The notes below the pieces were generated by a model. That model was not told the DNA's origin, did not search any database, and saw only the letters and a program-made list of their open reading frames with translations. The translations under genes and the position numbers were made by a program. Of a DNA stretch of 64,000 nucleotides, positions 30,101-37,218 are shown in pieces; position 1 is the stretch's first letter; every line of letters begins with the position of its first letter. This stretch comes from Monocercomonoides exilis (lineage: Eukaryota; Preaxostyla; Oxymonadida; Polymastigidae): assembly GCA_001643675.2 (NCBI GenBank), contig LSRY02000004.1, forward strand, positions 1,783,501 to 1,847,500, written 5' to 3'.

Positions 30101-31933
30101 AGAAAGCGCCGAAAGATTGCGCTTGGAATGTGCAGGAGGCTGATGCTGTGTGTAAAATTCATGTGAAAATGGAGTTTTCAGAGACGAGACAGAAAGTAAT
30201 GCAGAAGAAGCGATGTGCACAAAAGAGAGAGTTGCTGTGTGCGGAACGGGTGCTCCTTGCTCAAAGGGATGAGGAAGGACAACACGAAAAAGTGTGTTGA
30301 AATAAAGTGTTTCTTTTGGATGGCCTCTGCTGCTTTCGTTTGAGTTTGTCTCATCCTTTTCGCTGTTCAAGTCAGCGGAAAGTGTCTCAATAGATCGTGT
30401 TGGTAGAGACAAAGCAGAAACCACAGTCTCAGAAAGCGACAGATGAAGCAAAGGAGATTGGAATCTGTAGCGAACATTTGGAATTGCAAGACGAAGCATG
30501 GTAGTTTTGTCACCTTCGTCCGTAGCTTTTTCTTCCTCTTTGAAATCGACAGAAAAATGTGTCTTTTTCAAGAACTCCTCCAGCCTTATTTTTTGCTCTT
30601 TTCCTCCTTGTGATCCTTTCTCCGCAGAAACCTCAACAAAACTGCTTCGTTTTGAACGTTTGCCTTTCCCGTTTTTTGAGCAGAGACCGCAGAATGTCTC
30701 TGCCAGCGTTCTGTTCTGAATGTCTATATCAGAACAACAAAGATAACGCTTGCTTAACTTGTGCCGCAACCGAACAATGTCTCCATTGCATACAAATGGA
30801 GAGGTTGAACTTGCAAAATGGGAATCATTGGGGTAAGACACTATGCCAGTGGGATGTTTTGAAAATTTTTCATTTCTCTTGCCTGAACAAAGAAATGCTG
30901 ATTCACAGTCACACAAAGTGTAATCTTTAAACGGATCTTTCTGAGTAGCATCGAGATTCTCCTTTGCAACAACTTCAATTTCAAATGTATCCTCCAAGTC
31001 AGCAACATCTGTGAATGTTGCGCTTGGCTGAATAATATTTGTTGATCCACTCACACCAACAGCTGAGCTAAACATGTTGGTATCTGCAAAATCATTATGG
31101 GAATCGACCATAAATGTCAAATATGGTGAATGTTGAGTGTTGTTCATGAATGAATTGTTGATGAATAATTTATGCTGTTTGTTCATTTTGCGAATTGATT
31201 GCGAATTTTTTACAATATTACGAGAAAAGCAAATTGGCAAGTGTGAGGATCCTTCTTGTCTGGAATTTAATCTGAATGTTGAATTATTCAACACATATGG
31301 GGAAATCAAAGAGGCAGATAATGGTATTTTCCCCAAAGAATTTGATGGGGGAGCGACTTCAAGTTTCCATTTTTGAGGAGGATGAGAAACAAACGCTTGA
31401 AAATGTTCCATTGAGCTGTTTGCAATTCCAATTTTATTTGAAAACTTAGAAAAATAACCAAGATTTAATTCAAGTCCTGTTTTTTGATGAAATAATAAAA
31501 TTCCATCACCAATGCATAAGTTATCTGAATTCAAAGCTTTCATTCCCATTGATTTTGAAAATGGCTTTATAGCCCAAATGAGATCTTCAGAGTTCTCATT
31601 GTTATTTACTGTAACGAATGGAAGAAGCTCACCTGAACGTTTTTCGTAAGTTCGTGAATTTGCAGATAAATATAAATTGTCCATATAGCTTTGAATATAC
31701 ACCAAATCTCCATAATGAAATTGCGTATATTCCGTTTCAGCAACATCCTTTTTAACAGGAATTAATTTCCAATAACAATATTCGCGTTTATATTTGTTAA
31801 TATGCATATTTAATAAATTGCTGTCAATAACGCAAATTTTCCCTTTAAAGCAAGTTAGAACATAATTAGCTGCTAATCCATTAACTTTTGTATAAAATTC
31901 AATAAAAGAATTTGATATTATAGCTTGCTGCAT
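15173..31933 (-). CDS. Giant IP3-receptor/ryanodine-receptor-like calcium-release channel, 5586 residues
   Basis: A single uninterrupted frame from ATG at 31933 to TAA at 15173. The N-terminus (about residues 1-195) resembles the IP3R/RyR suppressor (Ins145) domain, followed by MIR-like segments to about residue 600 (GDIVRLRHKLSKRYLCC; HTATLSFVHIASSALL). The middle is helical, RIH-like, and broken by long Ser and Asp/Glu runs. Membrane helices cluster at about 4925-4980 and 5130-5295, with a charged loop of about 150 residues between the pairs. The last helix runs into GIISGIIVDTFDEL, matching IP3R GxIVDTF. A zinc-finger-like CFACGMPSNPF...HRDEDHNPW follows, as in IP3R C-terminal tails. The pore loop reads MVAGMMTGGKWMQERF rather than the usual GGGIGD/GGVGD filter. 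It probably releases calcium from an internal store. Ligand binding cannot be judged. At twice IP3R length it is close to RyR size, largely through low-complexity inserts. Confidence 0.85.
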   Translation of the reverse strand: MQQAIISNSFIEFYTKVNGLAANYVLTCFKGKICVIDSNLLNMHINKYKREYCYWKLIPVKKDVAETEYTQFHYGDLVYIQSYMDNLYLSANSRTYEKRSGELLPFVTVNNNENSEDLIWAIKPFSKSMGMKALNSDNLCIGDGILLFHQKTGLELNLGYFSKFSNKIGIANSSMEHFQAFVSHPPQKWKLEVAPPSNSLGKIPLSASLISPYVLNNSTFRLNSRQEGSSHLPICFSRNIVKNSQSIRKMNKQHKLFINNSFMNNTQHSPYLTFMVDSHNDFADTNMFSSAVGVSGSTNIIQPSATFTDVADLEDTFEIEVVAKENLDATQKDPFKDYTLCDCESAFLCSGKRNEKFSKHPTGIVSYPNDSHFASSTSPFVCNGDIVRLRHKLSKRYLCCSDIDIQNRTLAETFCGLCSKNGKGKRSKRSSFVEVSAEKGSQGGKEQKIRLEEFLKKTHFSVDFKEEEKATDEGDKTTMLRLAIPNVRYRFQSPLLHLSLSETVVSALSLPTRSIETLSADLNSEKDETNSNESSRGHPKETLYFNTLFRVVLPHPFEQGAPVPHTATLSFVHIASSALLSVSSLKTPFSHEFYTQHQPPAHSKRNLSALSVWRGSEDGFETNVSVQNESNMRRKLKMAGSSAILSAFGKRKENAIGNKASLLGLSKRPFIHLPKEEEEEEQDDDEEEIISLMRCVEVGGEKCLALSPPDLSLFLRHFVQNVELATEKGLKDAQKEEEEEEEEEEENGLSKHHNLHEKNKPNNLRVPSLQEPPSRQKAMQLSSLHPPPPIQPGDLCLLNQNYSSDYFSSSSPASKEHDSIKTALESASVYFTSSSLTTSYLSLLYESQDEVAGIAQFCNLCKTDEENNVLLENLKKDKRKMGKDATNEDDSDDCDESDMSLPLYFSEGQNDLFDSMQHDKEMSEEELTKKQFQLMNDKTLTLPSSLSDPLCLDENIPSFTQPQPNLLSPLLQIPSYRSLLAASNALLSFTDTSVSYSQTASSSSSSSFANQSFKSISATALNSIIADCIEKVNEREEKHEISVNEWLKKESQKKDEDSLQASSASSSSSSSSSSSSSSSVLSLPFPKMYSELIFSHCFSATSSSSPPSFQIPLADITSPSSSSFHQIPLHSSSSSSSSSSSSSFCFSHRFLSIPFAIIQKVLLSQQLHSHILSSIARLSYVLRWLDASLSSLSHSYQNIVDTQAKSIKQAQTTKLKQSVFSASQSSSSSSSSSSSTSSSSSSSQSSQQHLSISAIPAVISQSPSLVVLLFLSLIQLIRLLTRLVFASSSAAFDVLPFSSLLWSVSELSSNIKASLIHSIESLPLPSTTTATSSSSLPSSPLNPTKDALILTLRNYLLPLLKSLPSVQNSVCDLFISLFSSLPPSLKSSLPPGLIKELVIATENAVKEDCIQLSKMAEEAAKRKVPVPPSPQEDKDVLGTTPISSKMAISASSSSSSLFKRAKQTSMRAKTDDNQNIFRESHFSTEHSRKMLAVLSVLCTTKQVSHNPFAFSAIDYFVPTPSVDSKMQIQHVNTEFLPRSSSHSASSYSMNASTEASSALNSLSSSSIARIPPHMCLAPIAFNDFDSMHHLLQCAPLVPSLPSSSSASSLLDSAGSSSSGRGDVYLHPHPSLSLMTLKKDGSVKLLSPLIAPLSLFAHHLKEEEEEEKKTAEQKKIEEGIKRECAEREREKKNERNSSKSSSMSSKHSIHSSSSDDVLAHPIDIIFSILIESPSLLQHLCPSSSSSNSSSSSSSASSYSSNKQNSFILVLNADLSKLPQSTSSQQNLTSSSSFSSSLSSSGTHPIPSSQMIPFMTLHLSLLSFFITLSHTQRPFILSSLRSLFPLSVLERLVCFESTFDSAVPVSVKTQLIALTRLLYFEDGSFGEEQKADSNKNGGKQKESQRSLRSTSSMFSSSSSALPVPPPVLDAIAPKEQEFFRANRWREMIRKKEEGEGRIMRHHLVYNRNAVSDSPVASSPDLFSTPLSFQKLISNSSSSSSSSNTSPSHFQFAHLSSYCPSTSLPKPAHTAPSSFAITLFNSLVILCDSTTFGPSEDGKSAVSQLVKREKKNKTGNGSSNDEEEVEIIAPSLSVEQLQYISVAVSLIAHLLRTRQCALSILPQKLLRRCLNSLKRFCAEEGRKEAEEEEIKERIVERKKMKMLEREKNVDGNDPAMNANDDDNDDDNDEEDNWGLNTQGKGYSKSNKTFIDERRLWEVDEGGCYFAIEAENEGENKQPSQIQKYKGSSLNSPAIPLSASAVSAILPLPTLRDEQSVQLSHFYSSSLPPLLPLNLHNTISSSSSSSSLPLSNLTRSSFLYKQTLLHTQQFILQLLRVVDESIQSECVDASFDFFVESFNEIGTAALSPAQTPSSTLVASSPSSSFTQTLTSSFTHLIESNTPTSFFCGLLKATNSVFTQDTHPFLYTQFALLLSRENTSFYRLWNALKNAEIYTDENVKPKRSNTIAKEVESETGVGSSSAPTTFSYVNAMSTLLRWTAEAMCAVLNEWAILQRKGNYLNVIYQLSMDYLRHKVASNSLIQSANSKEKHSKSAELLIEMKMKEKRLLDSGRLVVCISDVYCLLVNLLHLLFDQPLPTKGQQSASSSSSSASKNASSKVDPELEFPFIRSTNSLKLRTLNPFEVGSALQNQITASIATSSSFSFASSSSLSSYALETLSSSASRSSSMSVCVNKQHSLSELEAAQLSSYAVHPLSQRLFFSMDGASIISSVLRFCIPAELLPLVYAFDIIQNSKNSLSFQSADVNNASELRTKQQVDKAFSTARKLILYREKEKLNSSNSAGESYSLTMQSTSSSASANSQSSSKWTRDHTNPVQSLLQMCITVLLAASSPPQQSDCSDLIALFPLLLILIFSDEKIKGLSLLIERAINSMKRKEKQQREEADEDEDKEEEDATNENKNAEDSTLDNQSGSTSHGNSSSNNGKMSPTDAKGNTVVEFCCYLLQFAFEIQVEKETQGIDTQNCSVTNAHKSESSEHPILLITNVLSSIAFDGTAVSPSSQAIILSFLKTKEGNKIINAAINAAEVQSITSKKLKPRSLDDGTSRINNGKESNFSLSSFVGSKDSSSTSSLLYSTARTESGSFRNYHSASSFLCSLPFHLAILSLLSSVCAGGFSRQAQQFCRMCFPLSLVADILKDEKRNKVLVKIGEMVGECLNKRKGSAKGDDDAQDNKEGMKKQTKVEQSFPITGKKTKRSISKQNNKSEPSDKDERADSDTNELKNEDDDDMEEEEDEDDDLSVTERIIKRTKVLSAYFSFLTHAYLTPYVSVRTTSVVAKTVHSGSSVSSSPNPFHSYSHSLSSESLSASSSEVSLPTLSTGNSPFGTLRLRHVKKKSFVPIDFVPVISKSSPFPVRVFLPPSPYASVITLEADEIVLLEDFLDSIVPVMSFLTALDIKHSGIEAYFVQMMDRANIKEAESSPLSISHTADNAPQAPVPPPPLCSSQGDSFNIGALVSDALESNRELVFSVHSLCSSLLSSLSLFIETFFNTTLVTFIVEKYSFSQMLHGSELLRRYTKKKFEGESEEKKKSEEDEENSSLLQNGSTSTEDSLLPSSSSSSPLSVISPFSSSTLDLSRTPFQISEALQKNICILLTDSTNTLLGIYSSLQTSLAYTHSPLLWRREAAKHYYSAAIPMMINLPLSKNSASSTSIAGSPSTAHIRQNSSNTPSLAATPSENSNTISNSPSHKRLLSAPFLSTSKQQNSTPVSTPSSFVESDDTPTPKLSPMLFSQGSYPNIINLSIFFGSSSPLTAPISGELYQYCDKLYKQMTELASLLCFNQKQGNAGHFGTLSRSQTLIMNASKKDLKTGNGNSKSVGNIFSPLTLSNLATGSDALVLQRWNLFCTLFHSMFAYKMSFQSICFFSSLVEMTQKNPQAFARVTSLLQQSFYSLLPTHSQSIAVAAEILDAERKDRSEWEATLKGVILDFFFFFIQTAKRKKQKKGKNWIVSTEEYLVRSLLSLIEEEDDSMLQVCKTETSTFPGDYSGSSSASSSSSSSSFLLSSSYSASSSVTFSHSSPFDASSLQMSVFLGSLTDVINKQLFAFRCGMCDNAISSLLSNNELASSFNYSSAAADSLEASTLSEENTLRSLRVLLFLLVGGNETVRNRLIDILCNKKDSNSEPETSSLSSSLSTTNKNEISFGKCIEAIIQNETISVRASPWWNNMEFFAQSSTAKIDSTFPLTQSVSSNMPSTSPTPTPTPSHSPSAKTAILPTSSTPPNLFSSQKEDNCAHTLIQSVFALMGQLCYGHNFKAQEVLRGSGCVNEDGVAFRGEGNILLAVIEYVNAIIPNSFPEAYFSLFDPAVVDNATDKANAPSSNESISLQTTSDDSEFSDSKAVDYGLSLLIESKLPLSFSSLNNNLGMSADEMLHHITLSLHAMAATMKGPNEQNQLFFVSSDAGLKLINSLFSLKLKIDEIGLSLLKHERELRMKFNKSKGLFQRASDYFTLLSKKEGNPLAPTERKYTRSATSDLLTSAGDIVESSKALSLAERRLTSAAVSLVRAVLEGSGGAVRAVKLSRLTRIRHGLIRRVAAYAMILRSDIMDTFETDQEKEIFFREGLNAYILYRQILDRDEEEKAKVEMKLDGDDVGEWGVLEKVAKLPIGFERVGNMKLWDEEEEKWIVTGKKPKKRKAKVALNSKGDKMNTGLNGNQSGNNIIGTLSQEDNDELNDFEELDITDPLLMSNEINSDNTNDEDKEEDSIAEDNLEILSSQLEQEEAVDLSLHIVFEPMFSKCITWVEIVRDGNLQKYFFPIPSLCNELSDDDKEAVMGDLDHSNLPGKLAEFSTRCSDLYEVAQIKSRMKDWKKRHWPKRIEKEKDENEMLKKNNSNQQKYVVSSSSSQNTLKQNSSMTKEPDEITNNAESNNAGQVNSSLARMLDPSSSSEKIAIQKIPKAKMASRMFSYFLTRSKFISFMRILFNIVAIVLNVMVIFIPSDALDGDSISNRTFFIITAILATVLIVTSSFILVSKFMLKFHIRAERYYWEKRREQAAKIWEETGKTLEEFLEERKKRKEEIANIKQMRKKEKKEKQKASSKNNDPKNQTNFFISASTSATKTEKNAQKNISEGSNDEEGTRSKDEENSLSLNSDDVFNLILKESAKSPINISFAFHAKCYAISILTNREIWTLVAYIVSPVLGLAVSPAFFLVPLLDILDQSRIVHMIFHSISHNAAELIFTGLLLVVVCYLFGIIGLRFFRSSLLQYSDDPDAGIVCDDVFRCFLVMVAGMMTGGKWMQERFLFAGWDGTNDHAGSQFADFVYMMLYFMILSVILLGIISGIIVDTFDELSDERDKAVQERTEKCFACGMPSNPFMSRGYEFSKHRDEDHNPWRYFAAYIYVNETIFGKRREEKRKRKTKAKLLKAQKEKFMNEIQQYQFQLNEYIEQQREKGFDVSSLIGSSGDGNEDDDESGIKEKYPYVAELKKSIIATKEKMNECIRQGLKSEVDTVRERINLVGGDELWLIGKYLKGDNTFYPIHRATVLDGEGTHRSSTGYDEDEDDEKSKYSGEHEEEDEMKEKSGDEDREGNKMSINKQKSSGKRTRIQKSPVEGELFENIFMEALTLQRQVLKMNRTLQS

Positions 31934-32477
31934 GGATTAAAAAGGTGAATAATAATTTTCTAATTATTTAATGGTACTAACGATCAATGAAATTCAATTA
32001 AATAAAAAAGGTCTTTTCTGTGATTATTTTTATTGTTAGTGATTTAAAAATGAAAAAATTTGAATAGATATAATTGAACGAAAATTGTTTTTTGAATTCA
32101 CAAAGGAAAATGATAATCAATTAAAAATGTCATTGTAAACACAAAATTGTGATAAAAAAATAAAAAATAAAAAATATATATAAATTTATTAATCACATGT
32201 TGGATTGGTATATTATTATTTTCCAAAGTGATTATGAGCTTAAAGATGAAGTTGTTTGAATAGTTGAGTTTCATCAAAAAATAAAGAATTACAAATATCT
32301 GCTCTTGTCAAAGCAATCCAAATGTTATTTTCGTTCGAAAACGTAGAAAGCCATTTATCCAAAAAATTTTTTAATAAAAAAATAATTTATATATTATACA
32401 CCATTATAGATCTGATTGAATGATTGGTAGTGAGTCAATAGAGTCAATAAGTGAAAAGCATTTCGGTATTTTTTCAG
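31934..32477. other. AT-rich intergenic region, divergent 5' flanks
   Basis: Lies between the start of the calcium-channel gene (minus) and the lineage-family gene (plus); presumably holds both promoters. An ATG at 32420 opens a plausible short frame (MIGSESIESISEKHFG) that runs into an A-run near 32494-32502. It could be the true first exon of the next gene, through a small intron or a frame change, but this is unresolved. Confidence 0.4.
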
Positions 32478-33829
32478 CAAAAACTCTTTATTTCAAAAAA
32501 AAATAAATTCATTCCATTTTGAAGAATTGCTTGATGAATTGAAAAGAAGTGTGATTACTGGCCAAATAGCAAAAATCAATGAATTGAGCAAAATGACAAG
32601 CAAAATGAATGAAAAAGACTTGGATTTAGTTTTCACAGAAGAGACATTCAACAAAATAGATCAAATGATTGAAGAAAAGAAAATATCAATTGAAAATATG
32701 TGTTTATTGTTGAAGCAAATGGGATATTGCAAAATATTGAAAACAAATTGGAATAACAGTTATGTCTTTTCTTCGTTGAGCTTAAGAATTGAGAGGATGA
32801 TTTTTGACGAAGATAAGAAAAAAGAAGAAAAGAACGTAAATCTTCTTGTTGATCTAAGTGAATGCTATCTTTTTCTTACCAACGGATTATCAAAAGAACT
32901 ATTATTGATTTGCATTCCTTGCCTTTTGAAAATTGCATTGAAGAAAGAGGAAAACGAGGAAGCTCAAAAAGAAGTGGAAATGGCTTTACTGGCTTTGAGC
33001 AATGCTGGATATCGTGTATGAGGAGTTTGCATTCCGTTTTGATATTGTTGGTTTTTTTGTTCTCTTTTTTTAGGAAGTGAGAAATAGTCTTTTCGTGGAT
33101 AAAATCAAAGAGATTATCCAATATCATCAGAATCATCGCAATCTTACGCATCTTGCTTATCAATCCGCTTGGAAGTTTCTTAAAGACAGATTTTACAGCT
33201 CAAGAAAATTAATTAATGATTTAATGAACTCTCTGCATTTTATTGAAGAAGCAACGAAAGAATTGGACGAGTTATCAAAAAATATGAATTGGAAGAAAAA
33301 GGACAAGGATGAAAATGAAATGAAAGTCATATGGACAATTAGAAGGTGGTTTAGTTTGATTTATTCGTATTTTTATAGAGGTGAATTTCGTGGAAAACAG
33401 CAAACAAGAGTGATTTCGTGTATTTTGAGGATTAACAAAGCAGCAAAAGATGATTGTGATGAAATTAGCATAAATTGGTTGGATCTATTTAGAGCAATGC
33501 TTACAAATGGAACAGTAGGTGTAAGTGAGTTATGGAGATGCGGAGTGGGAAATTTCGTATTGGATGAAATCATCAAATCAACTTTGAAATTTTCTGGTTT
33601 ATGCTATTGCTTACAATTCTTTCATACTCTTTCGAAGTGCATGAGGAAAATAAAAAACATTTCCGATGAAAAATCAAAAGCAATTGAAATAAAAAGAGAA
33701 ATATTTGAGATGCTTGAAGAAGAAGATTACGAAGATGTAATCGTCACATTTTATGGATATTTTCCGTTTATAAGTGATTATGGAAGAGACTTTTCTGGAC
33801 AAATCACAGACTTTTTAGTGAATGTGTAA
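32478..33829 (+). CDS. Lineage-family hypothetical protein (all-helical), two exons; 5' end uncertain
   Basis: Exons are about 32478-33015 and 33074-33829, joined in frame across a 58-nt intron (GTATGA...TTTTTTAG). The frame is open back to 32455 but has no early ATG, so the start codon is probably in an upstream exon. The protein is helical and repeat-like, with an acidic/Lys-rich surface. Characteristic blocks are FTEETFNKIDQMIEEKKIS, LLLKQMGYCKIL, CIPCLLKIALKKEENEEAQK, EVEMALLALSN, YHQNHRNLTHLAYQSAW and a C-terminal DFLVNV. I recall many copies of this family in Monocercomonoides exilis; no function is known to me. The periodic helices look like an armadillo- or HEAT-type solenoid, which is inference. 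Confidence 0.75.
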
Positions 33830-34222
33830 AATATGTGTTATCTTTTATTTCTTGAGTTTATAATGCAACGATTAAAGAACTATAATTTTGGAAGATTGAG
33901 TGTTTTATTTATTTATTTTGTTATTTTCAATTTTGTTTTTATGTGTCTTTCTTCTTTTTTTTTTCTTTCAAAAACTTATTCATAAAGTTTTTTCTTTTGA
34001 GAGAATGCAAAATTGAATGATTTGTTCATTTGAAAACAAAAAAGAACTTCCGTTTCGATATTTCATCGACAAACAGTCAAATGTTTTGTGAGAATCTTTC
34101 TATTTATTACCACAAACACTTCATTTTCAATATTTATAAATCAAATTCTATTGACAAAAAATAAAAAAATATAATCTCTGAATTTAAAATTTATTTATAA
34201 TTTGTTCTTGTAAAGTTTACAG
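33830..34222. other. Intergenic region between convergent genes
   Basis: AT- and T-rich 3' flanks of the lineage-family gene and RAD23. No gene or repeat recognised. Confidence 0.5.
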
Positions 34223-36119
34223 CTAATTATCAAACAAAAAATTGATAGCGCTTTCCATGTTTTTCCCACATGCAATGTATGCCTCTGTAGCTGTAGCTGA
34301 AGCTGAGCCGGTCATTTCCACTATTTGCTCAATTTTTGCTCTGTCTTCGTCTGTCAGGTCTTGTCCAATTGCTGCATCATCAGCCAATGCTGAAGCTCTT
34401 ATTGGAGAAGATGGAAGAGTTGTTTGAACAGAAGGTGCCATTTGTCCACGAAATTGTGGAGGCATATACGGAAGCATATTCTGTCTTTGTGGAGGCTGTG
34501 CTGGTGCCTCTGCATCCTGATGATGCTCTGCTGCGGACTGAGGGGCTGTGCCGCTCACAGGCTGAGCTGTCGGATGCCCAGCTGTCTGGTTGATCATCTC
34601 CACCATCTGGTTCACCCGCTCAAGCGTCCCATCTGCCGTTGTACCAGAATATCCCGTGATGATGCATATAAACTCGCGGGGATATTGCGTGATTTCCTGT
34701 GCAAGTTCTGGGTTGGTCCCAGAAAGAAGCGTGACAATCTGCGGAAGAGAAGTGGGTGCTGTCGTCAGCATCTGCCTGAGCTGCATCAGCTGCGGATGTG
34801 TGCGAAGCTGGTCGAGCATCGGGTGCTGTTCAGCTGCAGACTGAACCTGAGCTGTACGTCTTGTGGCTGCCTCGTTAGCAAGGCTTTGAAGCCGCCTTGT
34901 TTCCTGCTGAAGCCCACGGACCCTGCTGAGCAATTGGCTGACAGATGGATTTTCCTGGCTTTGTCCTTCGGTTGCTTGCGACTGATAGCGCTCTCTCATC
35001 GCATTCAGATCGTCGCTTCTCGCTTCCATTTCTCTATATATGTCATGAAGAGCTGCATCATTTCCTTCTACATCGTCTGCATCCATCGATACAGATGAAC
35101 TCTCAGAAAAATCATCTCCGTCTGAAAGTTCAATGCTCATCGCGGCATCAATGCTCGCCCTCCTTCCTCTTGGAGCAGGGCCATCTGCAGGAACTCCGTC
35201 CACTCCACTCAGCAGTGCCATGTCATCCGGTATCCCGTTCATCAAGTACTCAACAGCTCCATTCACATCACCAAATGCAGCACGCAATGCTCTCCCAGCT
35301 TCATGTGGATCAAACCCCATTGCAATCAGCTCTTCCAGCTGAGCTGAATTTGCATCGCCTCCTTGGGCAGGCGCTGGTTGAGAATCGCCGGCTCCTGTAG
35401 TCGGCTTTGGTTGTTCAGGTTCTGTAGGAGGAGTAGGATTTGTACTTGTTGTGGTTGATGTGCCGAAAAAAGATGCAAGATTCCTTTTAGCAGAAGAAGA
35501 GTTTTGCTGTTGTGATTGTTGCAAAGATGTTTCAGGCTGCGAAGATGGTTGAGAAGTTGGCTGAGAAGTTGGCTGAGAGGCTGGTTGAGAGGCTGGTTGA
35601 GAGGCTGGTTGAGAAGTGGGTTGCGAAGCTGGTTGGGATGAAGGTTGAGAAGATGGTTGAGAAGGCAGTGTGTCATTCGAAGGAGGCTTTGAGGAAGATA
35701 TTGGCTGTGAAGTATTTTGTGTTGCATTGCTCGCTGGTGGTGCTGCAGTCTGTAATTAAGTATATTTAGAATTATTTAGTTCAAAAAATTCAATTACCAC
35801 GATTTTTGAAATTAAAAGGAGCAAACTCGCTTTACATAAAAGACAATGACACTATTGTCAATCTGAAATATGTTATATTTATCAAAAATTTTAGTCAAAA
35901 TCAAAGTTATCATCTTCAGAAAAGGAGATTTCAAACAACATTGCATTCTTTTAGTGTTTTTCCATCTTGCAAAACTTTTCCAGCAAAAACAAGATTTTGA
36001 CTTTGAGCTGCGAATCCATGTTTGATTTCTATTTCATGTTTGAGATCAAAAACACTTGCACTTTCATCAATTTCAATCTGATAAATTTTTGATGACAAAG
36101 TCTTCAATTTGATAAGCAT
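34223..36119 (-). CDS. RAD23: RAD23-type ubiquitin/proteasome shuttle protein, three exons, 581 residues
   Basis: Exons 36119-35937, 35862-35827 and 35749-34223 give a continuous frame; both introns begin GTTTG and end CAG. The start is MLIKLKTLSSK. Domain order is that of RAD23: an N-terminal ubiquitin-like domain (residues 1-73, ending DNSVIVFYVKR), a Gln/Pro/Ser linker with tandem SQP repeats, UBA1 (LEELIAMGFDPHEAGRALRA, then VEYLMNGIP), an XPC-binding/STI1-like helical domain (HPQLMQLRQMLTTAPTSLPQ, then FICIITGY), and UBA2 at the C-terminus (AKIEQIVEM, AYIACGKNMESAINFLF). RAD23 binds ubiquitinated cargo through its UBA domains and the proteasome through its UBL; via the XPC-binding domain it stabilises the damage sensor. 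Ubiquilin was considered, but the UBA-XPCB-UBA order and the GIP after UBA1 favour RAD23. Exon 2 is only 36 nt. Confidence 0.9.
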
Positions 36120-36293
36120 GTGTTTTCGTTCAACTAATTTTCGCACCAGATATGTTGAAAATGCGTATTTCAAATTGAAATTCGAAAAACGAAATGAAAA
36201 TTCATATAAACCCAGATAATTGAGCATACATTTTGATCAAAAGATCCATATCCCATTCACAATCTATTATTAATCGTTTTGTTTCGAAATTTT

Positions 36294-37218
36294 ATACACC
36301 AAAAATTATTCAAAGTCGAAAAACTTTCAAACGAAATCGAAAATTATTATTCAAAGTCAGAAAACTTTCATTCAAAGTCGAAAACTTTCATTCAAAGTCG
36401 AAAAAGTTTCAATCAAAGTCGAAAAATTTCATTCAAAGTCGAAAAAGTTTCAAACGAAATCGAAAAACTTTCAACCGAAATCGAAACCAAGACAAAAAAA
36501 TGAACGATTAATATTGAAAATTCAATTGAAGTGGATCTTTGTTCTTTTGTTTTTGTGAATATTATCAGCAATGTGTGTGTTGTTGATTTCTGCAAAATAT
36601 GAGGATTAAGAATCAAAATAAACTCTTTAATAAGCTCGAGACAAAATTTATTCAACATTTGTTTCCTTCCATATTAAATGAATATTTTGATATGAAAAAC
36701 TCGAATTATGAAATCAAATTTTGAGTTCATCATTCTTCATAAATTGTGAAAATATAAGAATAAAAATTTTTTTCTAATCTTTTGAAAAGCAATGCATTTC
36801 AATCGAAATATTATAAAAATATATCATTATATCTCTCATAATTTAAAATTTTTGTAATTGGACAAAAGAAGGCAAAGAAAAACATCGGAAAAAAGATGAA
36901 AAATCATAAAAACAACAAATATCATCGATTTTTTAACAATCACAATGTTTTTTGACTTTTATTAATTTTTGTCAACTCTTTGAAATTTTGAAAAATTTCG
37001 AACTTTCGACTTTGCTTGAAAGTTTTTCGATTTCGGTTGAAAGTTTTTCGATTTCGTTTGAAACTTTTTCGACTTTGAATGAAATTTTTCGACTTTGAAT
37101 GAAAGTTTTCGACTTTGAATGAAAGTTTTCTGACTTTGAATAATAATTTTCGATTTCGTTTGAAAGTTTTTCGACTTTGGTTGAAAGTTTTTCGACTTTG
37201 AATAATTTTTGGTGTATA
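36294..37218. repeat. Long inverted repeat built of ~21-nt tandem units
   Basis: The left arm (36294-36486) and right arm (37025-37218) are reverse complements over almost their whole length. They differ mainly by gain or loss of single units. Each arm is a run of roughly 21-nt units of the type ATTCAAAGTCGAAAACTTTC, with variants containing CGAAATCGAAA. The outer boundary is a shared GGTGTATA / TATACACC. The spacer between the arms is about 540 nt of unrelated AT-rich DNA. Because 21 is a multiple of three, the arms show long open frames (Lys/Ser/Asn/Phe repeats) that I regard as accidental. Could be a foldback mobile element or a duplicated minisatellite. Confidence 0.85.

Noticed and set aside
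34223-36119. Ubiquilin/DSK2 identity
   Set aside because: Two UBA domains flanking an XPC-binding domain and a RAD23-like UBL fit RAD23; ubiquilin has a single C-terminal UBA.
36233-36511. Open frames with Lys/Ser/Asn/Phe repeats in the arms of the inverted repeat
   Set aside because: Explained by a 21-nt repeat unit that keeps all frames open; the same frames appear on the opposite strand in the other arm.
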